Part shown: piece by piece, positions 54,805 through 64,000 of the stretch | Layout: every line of letters begins with the position of its first letter | How positions within the stretch are numbered: the first letter of the stretch is position 1 | Assembly: GCA_963706905.1 (NCBI GenBank) | Contig: CAVPNY010000015.1 | Span: forward strand, 1 to 64,000 | From: CAVPNY01 sp963706905 | GTDB taxonomy: Bacteria; Chloroflexota; Anaerolineae; Anaerolineales; UBA4823 | Reading direction: 5' to 3' | Length of the DNA: 64,000 nucleotides | Made by a program: the position numbers and the translations under genes | The notes under the pieces: model-generated | Seen by the model: only the letters and a program-made list of their open reading frames with translations | Told to the model about the DNA's origin: nothing | The model's database searches: none

Positions 54805-56537
54805 CGTTTACCAGCCTTCTGTTCCTGGGTCTCCATCCAGCGAATCACAATTTCGGTGCCGTGTCCCGGCTGGCTGATGATGGATAGCGTCGCTCCTACG
54901 CCTGTGGCGCGCTCACGCATCATGCTCAACCCATAATGGCCGGGGGGCGTCTGTTCGGGGTCAAAGCCGCGGCCGTCATCTCGAATGCGTAGCTCAACTC
55001 CACCAGTCTCATATTGTAGCTGGATATCCACCCGGCTGGCTCCGGAATGTTTGGCAATATTATTCAGCCCTTCCTGGCACAGGCGGTATAGCGCCACCTG
55101 TACATCTGCGGGCAATTTCCCTTCTCCCGCTACGGTCACGCTGATCGGGACGTTCGTGCGGCCTGTCAGCGCATTTCCCAACAAGCGCAGCAGGTCGCTT
55201 AGTTCTGCATCCGTCAGGGTTGAGGGCCGCAACTCAGCCAACAGGAGGCGCATATCGGCCTGCGCGCCGCGAGTCAACCGGCGCAAATCCTCCAGCGACC
55301 GGCGCCCCTCATCTGGGTCTCGCTCCCAAAGGCGTGGCAGAACTTCGGCGATCAGGCCGGCGGAGAAGAGTGACTGATTGACAGCGTCGTGCAGGTTTCG
55401 CGCCAGGCGCTGCCGTTCTTGCAGCGCGGCAAGCGTGTGCGCATGTTCGTAAAGTTCGGCATTGACCATTGTAATCGCAGCCTGGTTGGCCACGGTCAGG
55501 GCCAGATCGGCGTGGTGGGCTGTAAAGTAATCCCGCTCGGCATGGGCAACTCCCACGGCCCCGATAATACGACTTTTGATGGCCAGTGGGACCCACATCC
55601 ACGACTGCACACCTTCCAGTAGAATGCTCGCCTGGTCATCCAGGAGATAGTGGAGAAACCGTGCCGGCGGGTCAGCGCTATGCACATCAGCGATGCGGGT
55701 GGACCGTTGTCCGTTGAACAGCATCGTCAGGGCCTCTGGACTTTGCAGACGGATTTGGAAAGGCATAGCCTCTTCCAGCGGTTGTGGCCCACGCATGGCC
55801 AGGGCGGCCAGGGTTGAGTCCTCCAGCTTGAAAAGTCCGGCGTGCGTATAATCGATAATCACCCGTAGTTGATCGAGGATCAGGCCTGGCTGCAGCTCGA
55901 GAGCAGATGCCAGCGTTTGGGAGATCTCCAACAAGGTGGACTGTTCTCGGGTGCGCGCTTCCACCCGCTGTTGGAGCATCTGCTCTTCAGAGACCCGCTG
56001 GCTGACGTCACGAACAGCGTTTAGGAGATAAGCGCGTCCCTGATTTGTGTATACTGTCCCGCTCAGCTCTATATTGAACTGTGAGCCATCCCTGCGCATG
56101 TGGACCTGTTGTGCTACGTTTACGCCCTGAGACTGAACCGCCTGGACGTACTTAGTGAACTGGTGAGAACTGTCAGGGTGGATGAAGCTAGTCGGGTGCA
56201 GGCCAATGAATTCATCGCGAGCATAGCCGTACATCGTGCACGCCGCAGGATTGGCCTCGACCACAAGGCCGGTCTCTAAATCATTGACAATCAACCCGTC
56301 ACCGGCAGTTTCAAAGATGCTCTTATATTGCTGGTCCCTTCCTTTAGCCTGAGGTGGGTGGTTCAGGTCCCCGGTTTGCAGCGCTGCCAATGCCGCTTGA
56401 AGATCTTCCAGCAAGAACTGTTCTGATGATCCAGCCGGCCAGCGCTTGAGAGGAATGACGGGCGGCTTATCCGGGTCCTGGGCGGTTTGCTGGAGCAGGC
56501 TGGATAACAACGCATAGAAATCCTCCGAAGGAGACAT
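54801..56537 (-). CDS. PAS-GAF sensor histidine kinase of the NarX/DegS type, 578 aa
   Basis: Domains in order: a PAS domain (about 70-180; FETAGDGLIVNDLETGLVVEAN), a GAF domain (about 205-365), a HisKA_3 dimerisation domain with the phospho-His in RLARNLHDAVNQSLFSA (about residue 395), and a HATPase domain with NNIAKHSGAS, RDDGRGFDP and GHYGLSMMRERA. No membrane segment is seen, so it senses a cytoplasmic signal, perhaps redox, light or a small ligand. The partner is the overlapping NarL-type regulator. Confidence 0.9.
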   Translation of the reverse strand: MSPSEDFYALLSSLLQQTAQDPDKPPVIPLKRWPAGSSEQFLLEDLQAALAALQTGDLNHPPQAKGRDQQYKSIFETAGDGLIVNDLETGLVVEANPAACTMYGYARDEFIGLHPTSFIHPDSSHQFTKYVQAVQSQGVNVAQQVHMRRDGSQFNIELSGTVYTNQGRAYLLNAVRDVSQRVSEEQMLQQRVEARTREQSTLLEISQTLASALELQPGLILDQLRVIIDYTHAGLFKLEDSTLAALAMRGPQPLEEAMPFQIRLQSPEALTMLFNGQRSTRIADVHSADPPARFLHYLLDDQASILLEGVQSWMWVPLAIKSRIIGAVGVAHAERDYFTAHHADLALTVANQAAITMVNAELYEHAHTLAALQERQRLARNLHDAVNQSLFSAGLIAEVLPRLWERDPDEGRRSLEDLRRLTRGAQADMRLLLAELRPSTLTDAELSDLLRLLGNALTGRTNVPISVTVAGEGKLPADVQVALYRLCQEGLNNIAKHSGASRVDIQLQYETGGVELRIRDDGRGFDPEQTPPGHYGLSMMRERATGVGATLSIISQPGHGTEIVIRWMETQEQKAGKR

Positions 56538-56623
56538 GGAATAAATTTTACCTCAAGCCGGCGCGGCTGTCACCCTAGCGGCTTTTCAGGATTTGCCGTT
56601 GCAATCATTCATTATTTCCTCCC

Positions 56624-56675
56624 CATGCCCGAGTGCATACAAGTTTGGCCCCAAACTGGCATGCACTCGGGCATG
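56624..56675. repeat. 52-bp inverted repeat between kinase and UspA genes
   Basis: catgcccgagtgcat pairs exactly with atgcactcgggcatg, and inside it agtttgg pairs with ccaaact. It has no T-run. It may be a cruciform-forming element, a small MITE-like repeat or an operator between the divergent genes. Confidence 0.75.
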
Positions 56676-56841
56676 CGGAAAGTAGCTAACACAGTGGGGT
56701 ATAATAATAAAACCCAGAAAAGGGAATTAAATCTTCTCATCTCTACCCTCAAAAATTGGTTCTGTAAAGTCATCCTCCAGCCGAATGCCAGGAAACCAGG
56801 CCCTTTTCTTTGTAAGTTTTGTGGCGATCTAAGGAAGGGCA

Positions 56842-57798
56842 ATGTTTAAACGGATCCTTCTCCCGTTAGATAGTTCAAAATTGGCGGAATGTGTTTTACC
56901 GCATCTGGTCGCGATCGCCCGGATCTGTGAGCCAGAGGTGCAGCTGCTACGTGTCTCGGAACCTTTTGGCGTGACAGCGCGCTTGCGCTTGATTGACCCG
57001 GTGGATTGGCAGATCCGTAAAGCTGAGGCAGAGAGTTATCTCTCTAGTGTAGCTGCTCGCCTTCAGAATGCCGGTCTGCAGGTATCCACGCAACTTTATG
57101 ATGGCAGACCCGCTGATCAGATTATTGAAGTTGCCCACTCTTGGAATGCAGACTTGATCTTGATGAGCAGCCACGGGCAGAGCGGTTTAAGTCCCTGGAA
57201 TGTCAGCAGCGTTGTTCAGCAGGTCATCCTGCGCGCGCACCGCTCCCTGATGATCATCCGAGCCTATCAACCCGTGACCGCAGAACTGACAGGCCTGCGT
57301 TACCGCAGGATCTTCCTTCCGTTGGATGGTTCCCAGCGAGCGGAAATGCCGCTGACGTTAGCTGAATCTCTGGCACACGCCCACAGCAGCGAGATCCTGG
57401 CTGCTCACATTGTCCGGCAGCCGGAATTGCCTCGCCGGACATCCGCTTCGCAGGAAGACTTGCTGCTGGTCAATCAATTGACGGAGCGGAATCGAGTCGA
57501 AGCGCTCAAATATCTGGAAGACCTGAAATCCCGGACAGATCTGACCATACAGACAAAACTTGAGGTCAGCCCTAGTATCAGCCGCTCTTTGCATCAGATT
57601 GCTGATGAGAACGATGTAGATCTGACGATTTTAAGCGCACATGGTTATTCTGGAGATACACGCTGGCCTTTTGGCAGCGTGGGGCTTGGCTTTATCGTTT
57701 ACGGCAGCACACCGCTGCTGATCCTGCAGGATCTGCCGACCAACCGGATCGAGCCAACCCAGGCGGAGATCGCCGCCCGTGAAACCAGAGGCCACTAG
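56842..57798 (+). CDS. Universal stress protein with two UspA domains, 318 aa
   Basis: Two tandem USP domains span about residues 1-145 and 152-300. The ATP-binding pattern is visible in the first as SSHGQSGLSPWNVSSVVQQV and in the second as SAHGYSGDTRWPFGSVGLGF. Each domain opens with the RILLPLD or RIFLPLDGS strand. Such proteins support survival under starvation, oxidative or envelope stress. The stop is only three bases before the GTG start of the glucan synthase gene, so the two are probably cotranscribed. Confidence 0.9.
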   Translation: MFKRILLPLDSSKLAECVLPHLVAIARICEPEVQLLRVSEPFGVTARLRLIDPVDWQIRKAEAESYLSSVAARLQNAGLQVSTQLYDGRPADQIIEVAHSWNADLILMSSHGQSGLSPWNVSSVVQQVILRAHRSLMIIRAYQPVTAELTGLRYRRIFLPLDGSQRAEMPLTLAESLAHAHSSEILAAHIVRQPELPRRTSASQEDLLLVNQLTERNRVEALKYLEDLKSRTDLTIQTKLEVSPSISRSLHQIADENDVDLTILSAHGYSGDTRWPFGSVGLGFIVYGSTPLLILQDLPTNRIEPTQAEIAARETRGH

Positions 57799-57801
57799 AC
57801 T

Positions 57802-60800
57802 GTGCTGGACCAGGTTCCCATCATGCCGGCAGGGCCTCAGCCCGAGATCCGTCCGGACCATCCGCCTGTCGACCTGGAGGCTCAAGGTCGCTGGCTAGCA
57901 GAAGATCACCATCACCATGCCCAGGTGTCGTCCGGCGTACGCACCGGCGCAACTGGTGTCGGTCACAGATTACCGGGCCCGGCAGTGCTCTTGTCGGCGC
58001 GTCTCTCCCGTTTTACCACAATCCTGAAAGAAGCCGCTGGTCGCTTGCAAGCGCAAACCTCGAAAGCTGGACAGCTCTCGCCGGCCGCTGAATGGATTCT
58101 GGATAACTATTACATTGCGGTGCAGGCGCTCCGCGAAGTGCAGCAAGATCTGCCGCCCCATTATGAGCGCCAGCTCCCTCGCTTGCAATCTGGGCGCCCG
58201 CGCATCTACGACCTTTCCGCAAAGATTATCCAAACCGAGAATGCCCTGCTCGACCTGGGGCGTGTCCAGCGCTTTGTACAGGCCTATCAGGAAGTGCTCA
58301 CGCTCACCATGGGTGAACTGTGGGCACTTCCGACCATGCTGCGCTTCGGTATTCTGGAATGCCTTTTGGCGGCGGTTGCCCGGATCACGGAGCTGGCGGG
58401 GGAGGCGATTACAGAGATTGCCCCTGTCTTGAAGTCCCCTGGGCAACTCGATGACCAGCTCATCGTTGAAAACAGTATCCGCAGTTTGAGAGCCTTGGCA
58501 GTTTATGATTGGAAGAGGTTCTTTGAAACCTTAAGTCTTGTCGATGTAACCCTGCGCCAGGACCCGGCCAGGTTGTATACCGGGATGGACTTTGAAACGC
58601 GCGACCGTTACCGGAAAGCTGTGGAAGAAATTGCCAATTATGGGCAATGTGATGAACTGGAAGTCGCCCGAGCTGCAGTCAGCCTGGCACACGATGGGGT
58701 AGACCAGCTTAGCTCGCATCCTGCGGGAGCCTCGCAAGAATTGCTGGATTCGGATAAGCATAAAGACCCGAGATATTGGTCGGACGGCTGGGATGGATTC
58801 CACTCGCAGCCTGAGGCACATATTGGGTATTATCTCCTGGGTAAAGGCCGCCCGGCGTTGGAACAGGCAGCCGGGTACACTCCGAAAGGCAGGCGACAGT
58901 TGGAGCGCTTTATCCGTAGCCACCCTACCCAACTTTACCTGGGATCGATTGCAAGCCTCTCGCTGGGATTGATGATCATCCCTCTGGCCTTTGCTGCCAT
59001 GTCCAGGGCGTCAGCGGCTGAAATCCTGTTCGTTTTCATTCTCGCCTTAATTCCAGCGCTAACAATCGCTGTGGACCTAGTCAACTGGGCGGTCACTCAG
59101 GTCATCAAGCCTGAGAACCAACCGCACATGGATTTCAGCCGTGGATTACCTGAGGAGTGCGCAGCCATGGTGGTCATCCCGGCCTTGCTCACCGGACCGG
59201 ATGAGGTCGATTCGCTGGTGGGCCAGTTGGAGCAGCACTACTTGCGCAACCCCGACCCAGGGCTTTTGTTTGCCCTGGTGACGGATTACATGGATTCCCC
59301 GACGGAAAACCAGCCCGATGATTCTGACCTTGTCGAAAGGGCGCGTCAGAGGATCCGCGCTTTGAATGAAAAATATCTGCAAGCAGAACCAGGGCGTTTC
59401 GCCGAAGGGCGTTTCGCCGAAGGGCGTTTCGCCCTCCTTCACCGGGAGCGGCGCTGGAACCCATCCGAAGGCGTTTGGATGGGTTGGGAACGCAAGCGCG
59501 GCAAGCTACACGAGCTAAATCGCTTAATTTTGGGGGCGCGTGGCGTTTCCCTGAACAACCGCTCGCTTGATCTTGTATCATCATTCCCAATCAGCGAAGG
59601 GGATCTATCTTTCCTTCAGCATGTGCGCTACATCATCACCCTGGATGCTGACACGATCCTTCCCCGCGACGCTGCACGGGAATTGATCGCTGTCATGGCT
59701 CATCCCCTGAACCGCGCCCGGCTCAAAATTGTAGGTGCGGGTGAATGCAGCGAAGAAGTCGTTTCGGGATATACCATTCTCCAGCCACGCACTGATATCA
59801 ATCCCGCCAGCAGCGGCGCTTCTTACTTCACTCGTATTTTCTCGGGAGATACCGGCCTTGACCTTTACACCCGGGCTGTATCAGATGTCTACCAGGACCT
59901 CTTCGAAGAAGGTAGCTATGTCGGCAAGGGAGCTTACGAGGTCGACAGCTTCGAGCGCAGCTTGGAGAACTGTATCCCCGAAAACACCCTGCTCAGTCAC
60001 GACCTACTTGAAGGTATTCATGGTCGGACTGCTTTGGTGACCAGTACTGTCCTGATCGAGGACATGCCGCCGAACTATCTGGTGCATGCCCGCCGGCAGC
60101 ACCGCTGGATGCGTGGCGATTGGCAGCTCCTGCCGTGGCTGTTCTCACGACGCCTATCGGCGATCAGCCGTTGGAAGATTCTGGATAACCTGCGGCGTAG
60201 CCTGGTGGCCTGTTCTCTTCTGGTTTGGTTCCTGTTCGGTTGGCTGGTCCAGCCCTTATCTCCCGGGGCCTGGACGGTTGCTGGAGTACTTGTCCTGGCC
60301 ATCCCTGTCTTGACCGGGTTCTGGACAGCGCTGCGCAGGCGCCTGAACAGACAATCAGCACGCCAGACTGAGGCGTCTTTAAAAAACAGTTTCCTCCGCT
60401 GGCTGCTGGCCTTGGCTTTTCTGCCTTACGATGTGCGGATTGCTGCAGATGCAATTGTGCAGACGCTGGTGAGGTTGGGCATCACCCATCGCGGACTGCT
60501 ACGCTGGACTACCAGCGACCAGGTTGCCCGCCGCATGGAAGACAGGGATGCGGGCGCGACCTGGCAGCCGATGGCCTTTTCCTCCATCCTGGCGATCGTT
60601 CTGGTTATCCTGATCGCCCTGCTCCGCCCGGCTGCCTTGGCCTGGGCAGCCCCTCTGTTAGCGACCTGGTTCCTGGCACCTGGGATAGCCGTGTGGATCA
60701 GCCAGCCTCTGGCGCGGCGAGAGGTAAAGCTGGATGGCAGCCAGGTGCGTGAGCTGCGCCGGCTGGCCCGGCGAACCTGGTTGTTCTTTGAACAGTTCAT

Positions 60801-63800
60801 CAGTCCTGAGGACCAATGGCTGCCCCCCGACCATTTTCAGGAGGCGCCCCTGGGGATCGTCGCCCACCGCACCTCGCCGACCAACATTGGCCTGGCACTG
60901 CTTTCCGCCTTGGGAGCGTACGACCTGGGCTATCTTGAGGCCTTAACCCTGTCCACGCGTCTGATATCCACCCTTGACACACTCGAGAAGTTGGAGCGCT
61001 ATCGGGGTCACTTTATAAACTGGTATGACACACGCAGTCTGGATCCATTGCAGCCCCGCTATGTTTCCACGGTGGACAGCGGCAACCTGGCAGCCTGCCT
61101 GCTGGCGCTGCGCCAGGGTTGCCTGGAAGTCCCCGGAAACCCGGTTCTGCGCTGGAGTTCCTTCGAAGGGCTGCTGGACGCTATCGACCTGCTGGGTGCA
61201 GTATTCCATGACCTGGATGCCCCATCTCTGCGGCCGGCGATCGATGAGTTGACCGGTGCTCTCAGTTCTATAGTTCAGGCTATCCAATCCGTGAAAGAAA
61301 AGCCCGCACAGTGGATGGGTTTGGTTTCTGATCTGGGCAGCAGTGGGAACGGCCAGATTTCCCCGAGGAGCTGGTCCGAGCTCGACCAGCTCATTGTGGG
61401 GCTGGTGGAAAACAACGTCCAGACGTTGGGTGCAGAGAACCTGCGCCGCCTGCGGTATTACAACCGGGGAGTGCGGCAGCAGATCAAAAGTATCCAGCGC
61501 TGCATTGATCTGCTCCTACCCTGGCTCGGCTATTTCCGGGATTTGCCGGCCCCTTTCCGCGATGGCGGTTTACCACCCAGCCTGGCACAGGCGTGGCAAG
61601 CGCTTCAAGTGGCTTTTCCCGAGCAGCCGTCTCTTTCCGAGATCCCTGCAGCCTGTCGCGCAGGCCTTCTGGCATTGAGACAGCTCAAGGATTCTGTGAA
61701 ACCTCTGGACGGTGCAGATTGGGAAGATGCGCGCCGCTGGATGCAAAGTATGGAGGACACGCTGGATAATGATGGGGTGAGGGCTGAGCTCCTCGTGACC
61801 GGTTTTAATGACCTGGCACGTCGCAGCGATGCGCTTTTTCAGGCGATGGATTTTTCCTTTCTTTTCAATTCGCAGCGCCAGGTTTTCCATATCGGCTACA
61901 ACGTCACCACCGGCAGCCTGGATTTGAATTTCTACGACTTGCTGGCCTCAGAAGCACGTCTCACCAGCCTGGTGGCCATTGCCAAGGGAGAAGTACCACA
62001 GAGTCATTGGCTGCACCTCGGTCGCCCCTTTACGCGTATAGACGGTCGGCAGGCACTCATCTCGTGGAGCGCCACTATGTTCGAGTACCTGATGCCGCAC
62101 TTGATGGTGCGCAGCGAACTCGGCACCTTGCTTGGCCAAACCCTGGAGGTGGTAGTCGACCGCCAGATCGAATACGGGCGTGAGAAAAATATCCCCTGGG
62201 GAATTTCCGAGTCGGGTTACTACCGCTTTGACGCTAACCAATTCTATCAATACCGCGCTTTTGGGGTGCCTGGGTTGGGTTACAAGCGCGGTTTGGTCGA
62301 TGACCTGGTCATAACCCCCCACGCTTCGCTGCTCGCCCTGCCTCTGCGCCCGCGCGGTTCTCCAGAATATCGAGAACCTCAGGCGGCAGGGCATGCTCGG
62401 GATGTACGGTTTTTATGAATCTGCCGACTTCACCCCGGCGCGCCTTGCCGTAGGCCAGGAGTTTGCGATCGTCCAGTCTTACATGGCCCACCACCAGGGC
62501 ATGATTATGCTCTCGCTGGTCAATTATTTGCATGGGGATGCGATGGTTCGGCGCTTCCAGCGCGACCCGCGCATTCAAAGTATAGAACTGCTGTTATTGG
62601 AGCAGATTCCAAGAGATGCCCCTATCGAGCGGCCGAATACCGAAGGTTCACCGGGATTGCGGGCCATACGGCCTCGCAACCTGGCGAGCCCCTGGCAAGT
62701 AGATCCGCACGCGGCGCAGCCCAGAGTGCATTACCTCTCAAATGGCCACTACAGCGTCCTCATTACTGCAGCAGGCGGCGGGTACAGTGCCTGGGAGGAC
62801 ATTCATCTGACCCGTTGGCGGCCCGATACCACCCTGGATAACTGGGGGTCCTGGATCTACGTCCAGGACCAGGAGAGTGGCGAGACCTGGTCGTCAGGAC
62901 TCCAGCCTACTTTAGTGAGTGGCGATGAGCATGAGGTCTTCTTCAATGGTCACTTTGCCGAGTTCCGCCGCCAGGACGGCTCTCTGGCTCAGGTGACTGA
63001 GGTCTTCGTCGCCTCTGAAGACGATTTGGAAGTTCGCCTGGTGACCCTGACGAACCATGGAGACCAGGCGCGGCGTCTGCGGTTGACCAGCTATGGAGAG
63101 GTCGTCCTAGCTCCCCAGGTCGCCGACGCCCGCCATCCGGCGTTCAACAAGCTGTTCATCGAAAGCGAGCCACTGCCAAGGGGCAATGGTTTGTTGTTCC
63201 GCCGCCGGCCGCGTTCCAAGTCTGAAGAGGGTACTTATCTGGCCCATGTGCTGGTGACAAACCCAGGCGAGAACACGGTTGTGCGGCCCAGGCTGGAAAC
63301 CGACCGCGGTCGGTTCCTGGGGCGCGGCCAAACTGCCCGACATCCGGCTGCCCTGGAAGCTGGCTCGCAGCCCGGAACCGGAGTATCTCTGGATCCGATC
63401 TTTTCGATTAGCCAGGTAGTCTACCTGCCGCCACATGGCACTCTACGATTGGCTTTCCTCACGGCTGCAGCGCGGTCGGCAGAGAGCTGCCAGGCCATAA
63501 TAAATCGCTACTCGTCGTTGAGTGCAATCCAGGCGGCTCGTGAACGGGCCCGGGCGCTTACTGAAGTAGAATTGGACGAATTGGAGATCTCCAACACCCA
63601 GTTGAAAGATTTTCAAACTCTGTTGTCTTTGTTGGTTTTCCCATCTCCTGCTCTGCGGGCCAGCCCCGAGCGGTTGGCTGCTAATCAGAAAGGGCAGTCA
63701 GGACTATGGCCTTTTGCAATTTCCGGGGATTATCCCATCCTCCTGGTCGAAATTGGTACCGAGCAGGAGCTTACCCTGGCCCGGGAGCTTCTCCAGGCGC

Positions 63801-64000
63801 ATACTTATTGGCGCAGGCGCCAGCTTATGATCGATCTGGTGTTCTTTGACAAGCAAGGCACCAGTTATAACCAGGAGCTCAGCTCGCAACTCTACCGCCT
63901 GGTCGCGAGTACGGAGAGCGAAGGGTGGCTTAACCGCCGCGGAGGCATCTTCTTGCTCCATGCAGACCAGATGGGTGAGGCGGACCGGATCCTCTTGGAA
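57802..64000 (+). CDS. ndvB: Cyclic beta-1,2-glucan synthase (NdvB/GT84-GH94 type), one frameshift, 3' end outside
   Basis: This giant membrane enzyme makes and cyclises beta-1,2-glucans. A soluble N-terminal part of about 360 residues precedes two membrane segments (about 380-430). The GT84 domain shows IITLDADTILPRDAARELI, ILQPRTDI, GKGAYEVDSFE, PENTLLSHDLLEG and the hallmark RRQHRWMRGDWQLLPWL. Further membrane segments follow (about 800-960), then a glycoamylase-like domain with the typical MAHHQGMIMLSLV after a frameshift near 62345. The GH94-like phosphorylase part then begins (HYLSNGHYSVLITAAGGGYS) and runs off the right edge. The GTG start lies three bases after the UspA gene. An in-frame 15-bp repeat occurs at 59392-59433. 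Cyclic glucans serve osmotic adaptation and surface interactions in proteobacteria. The role in this organism is inferred. Confidence 0.88.
59392..59433 (+). repeat. In-frame 15-bp tandem repeat in the glucan synthase gene
   Basis: gggcgtttcgccgaa occurs twice in full and a third time for 12 bases, coding GRFAEGRFAEGRFA. Related synthases have one such stretch before the HRERRW block, so two extra units seem to have been gained by slippage. Confidence 0.9.

Noticed and set aside
1..64000. CRISPR arrays, rRNA and tRNA genes
   Set aside because: I looked for regular repeats and for T-loop and rRNA signatures on both strands and saw none. Short tRNAs could still be missed by eye.

Overview
The window looks like a chromosomal segment of a Chloroflexota bacterium, most likely class Anaerolineae. 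This is an inference from gene content. The signs are large secreted modular proteins, one ending in a YLPL-type C-terminus, lipoproteins with Thr/Pro-rich linkers and NBR1-type Ig domains, a C39-peptidase/TPR membrane protein, a CapA-like lipoprotein, and a NdvB-like cyclic glucan synthase. No rRNA or tRNA gene was recognised.

Layout. 1-1.9 kb: a tyrosine integrase cut by the left edge and a decayed IS1-family element. 2.7-7.1 kb: a small unknown gene, the first 70 codons of a Wzz-type chain-length protein, then an abrupt junction into twelve InlB-type B repeats ending in a NodB-like domain that has lost its metal ligands. 7.5-18.2 kb: two giant secreted paralogues that share an N-terminal domain and carboxypeptidase-regulatory-like modules but differ at the C-terminal propeller. 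18.4-23.3 kb: a three-gene NatAB-like ABC-2 exporter and an MFS drug exporter, enclosed by 43-bp imperfect inverted repeats with TA outside each end. 23.3-30.9 kb: housekeeping and envelope genes (C39/TPR protein, MiaB, two NBR1-Ig lipoproteins, QueG, CapA-like). 30.9-34.1 kb: a zur-znuA-znuC-znuB operon with a consensus promoter overlapped by a Zur-type operator. 34.1-45.6 kb: LysM protein, PanE-type reductase, redoxin with a truncated second copy, polytopic membrane protein, divergent cupin/MarR pair, an intact IS256-like element, a flippase-like membrane protein overlapping an FAD oxidoreductase, DUF5655, SH3b and SDR genes.

46.1-53.5 kb is a run of short minus-strand genes with a stress and regulation flavour: dodecin, CarD, RNB ribonuclease, GlsB/YeaQ, CsbD, several tiny proteins, and two AI-2E-type permeases. 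It is followed by a receiver protein and a NarL-type two-component pair (53.7-56.5 kb), then a tandem universal stress protein that runs into the cyclic beta-1,2-glucan synthase gene, which leaves the right edge. Desiccation, osmotic or general stress response is a plausible joint theme of 46-64 kb, but this is inference.

Many otherwise convincing genes carry single-base frameshifts (roughly 15-20 in the window, mostly in long genes). This suggests uncorrected indels in the assembly for at least part of them, so 'broken' genes should be read with that in mind.
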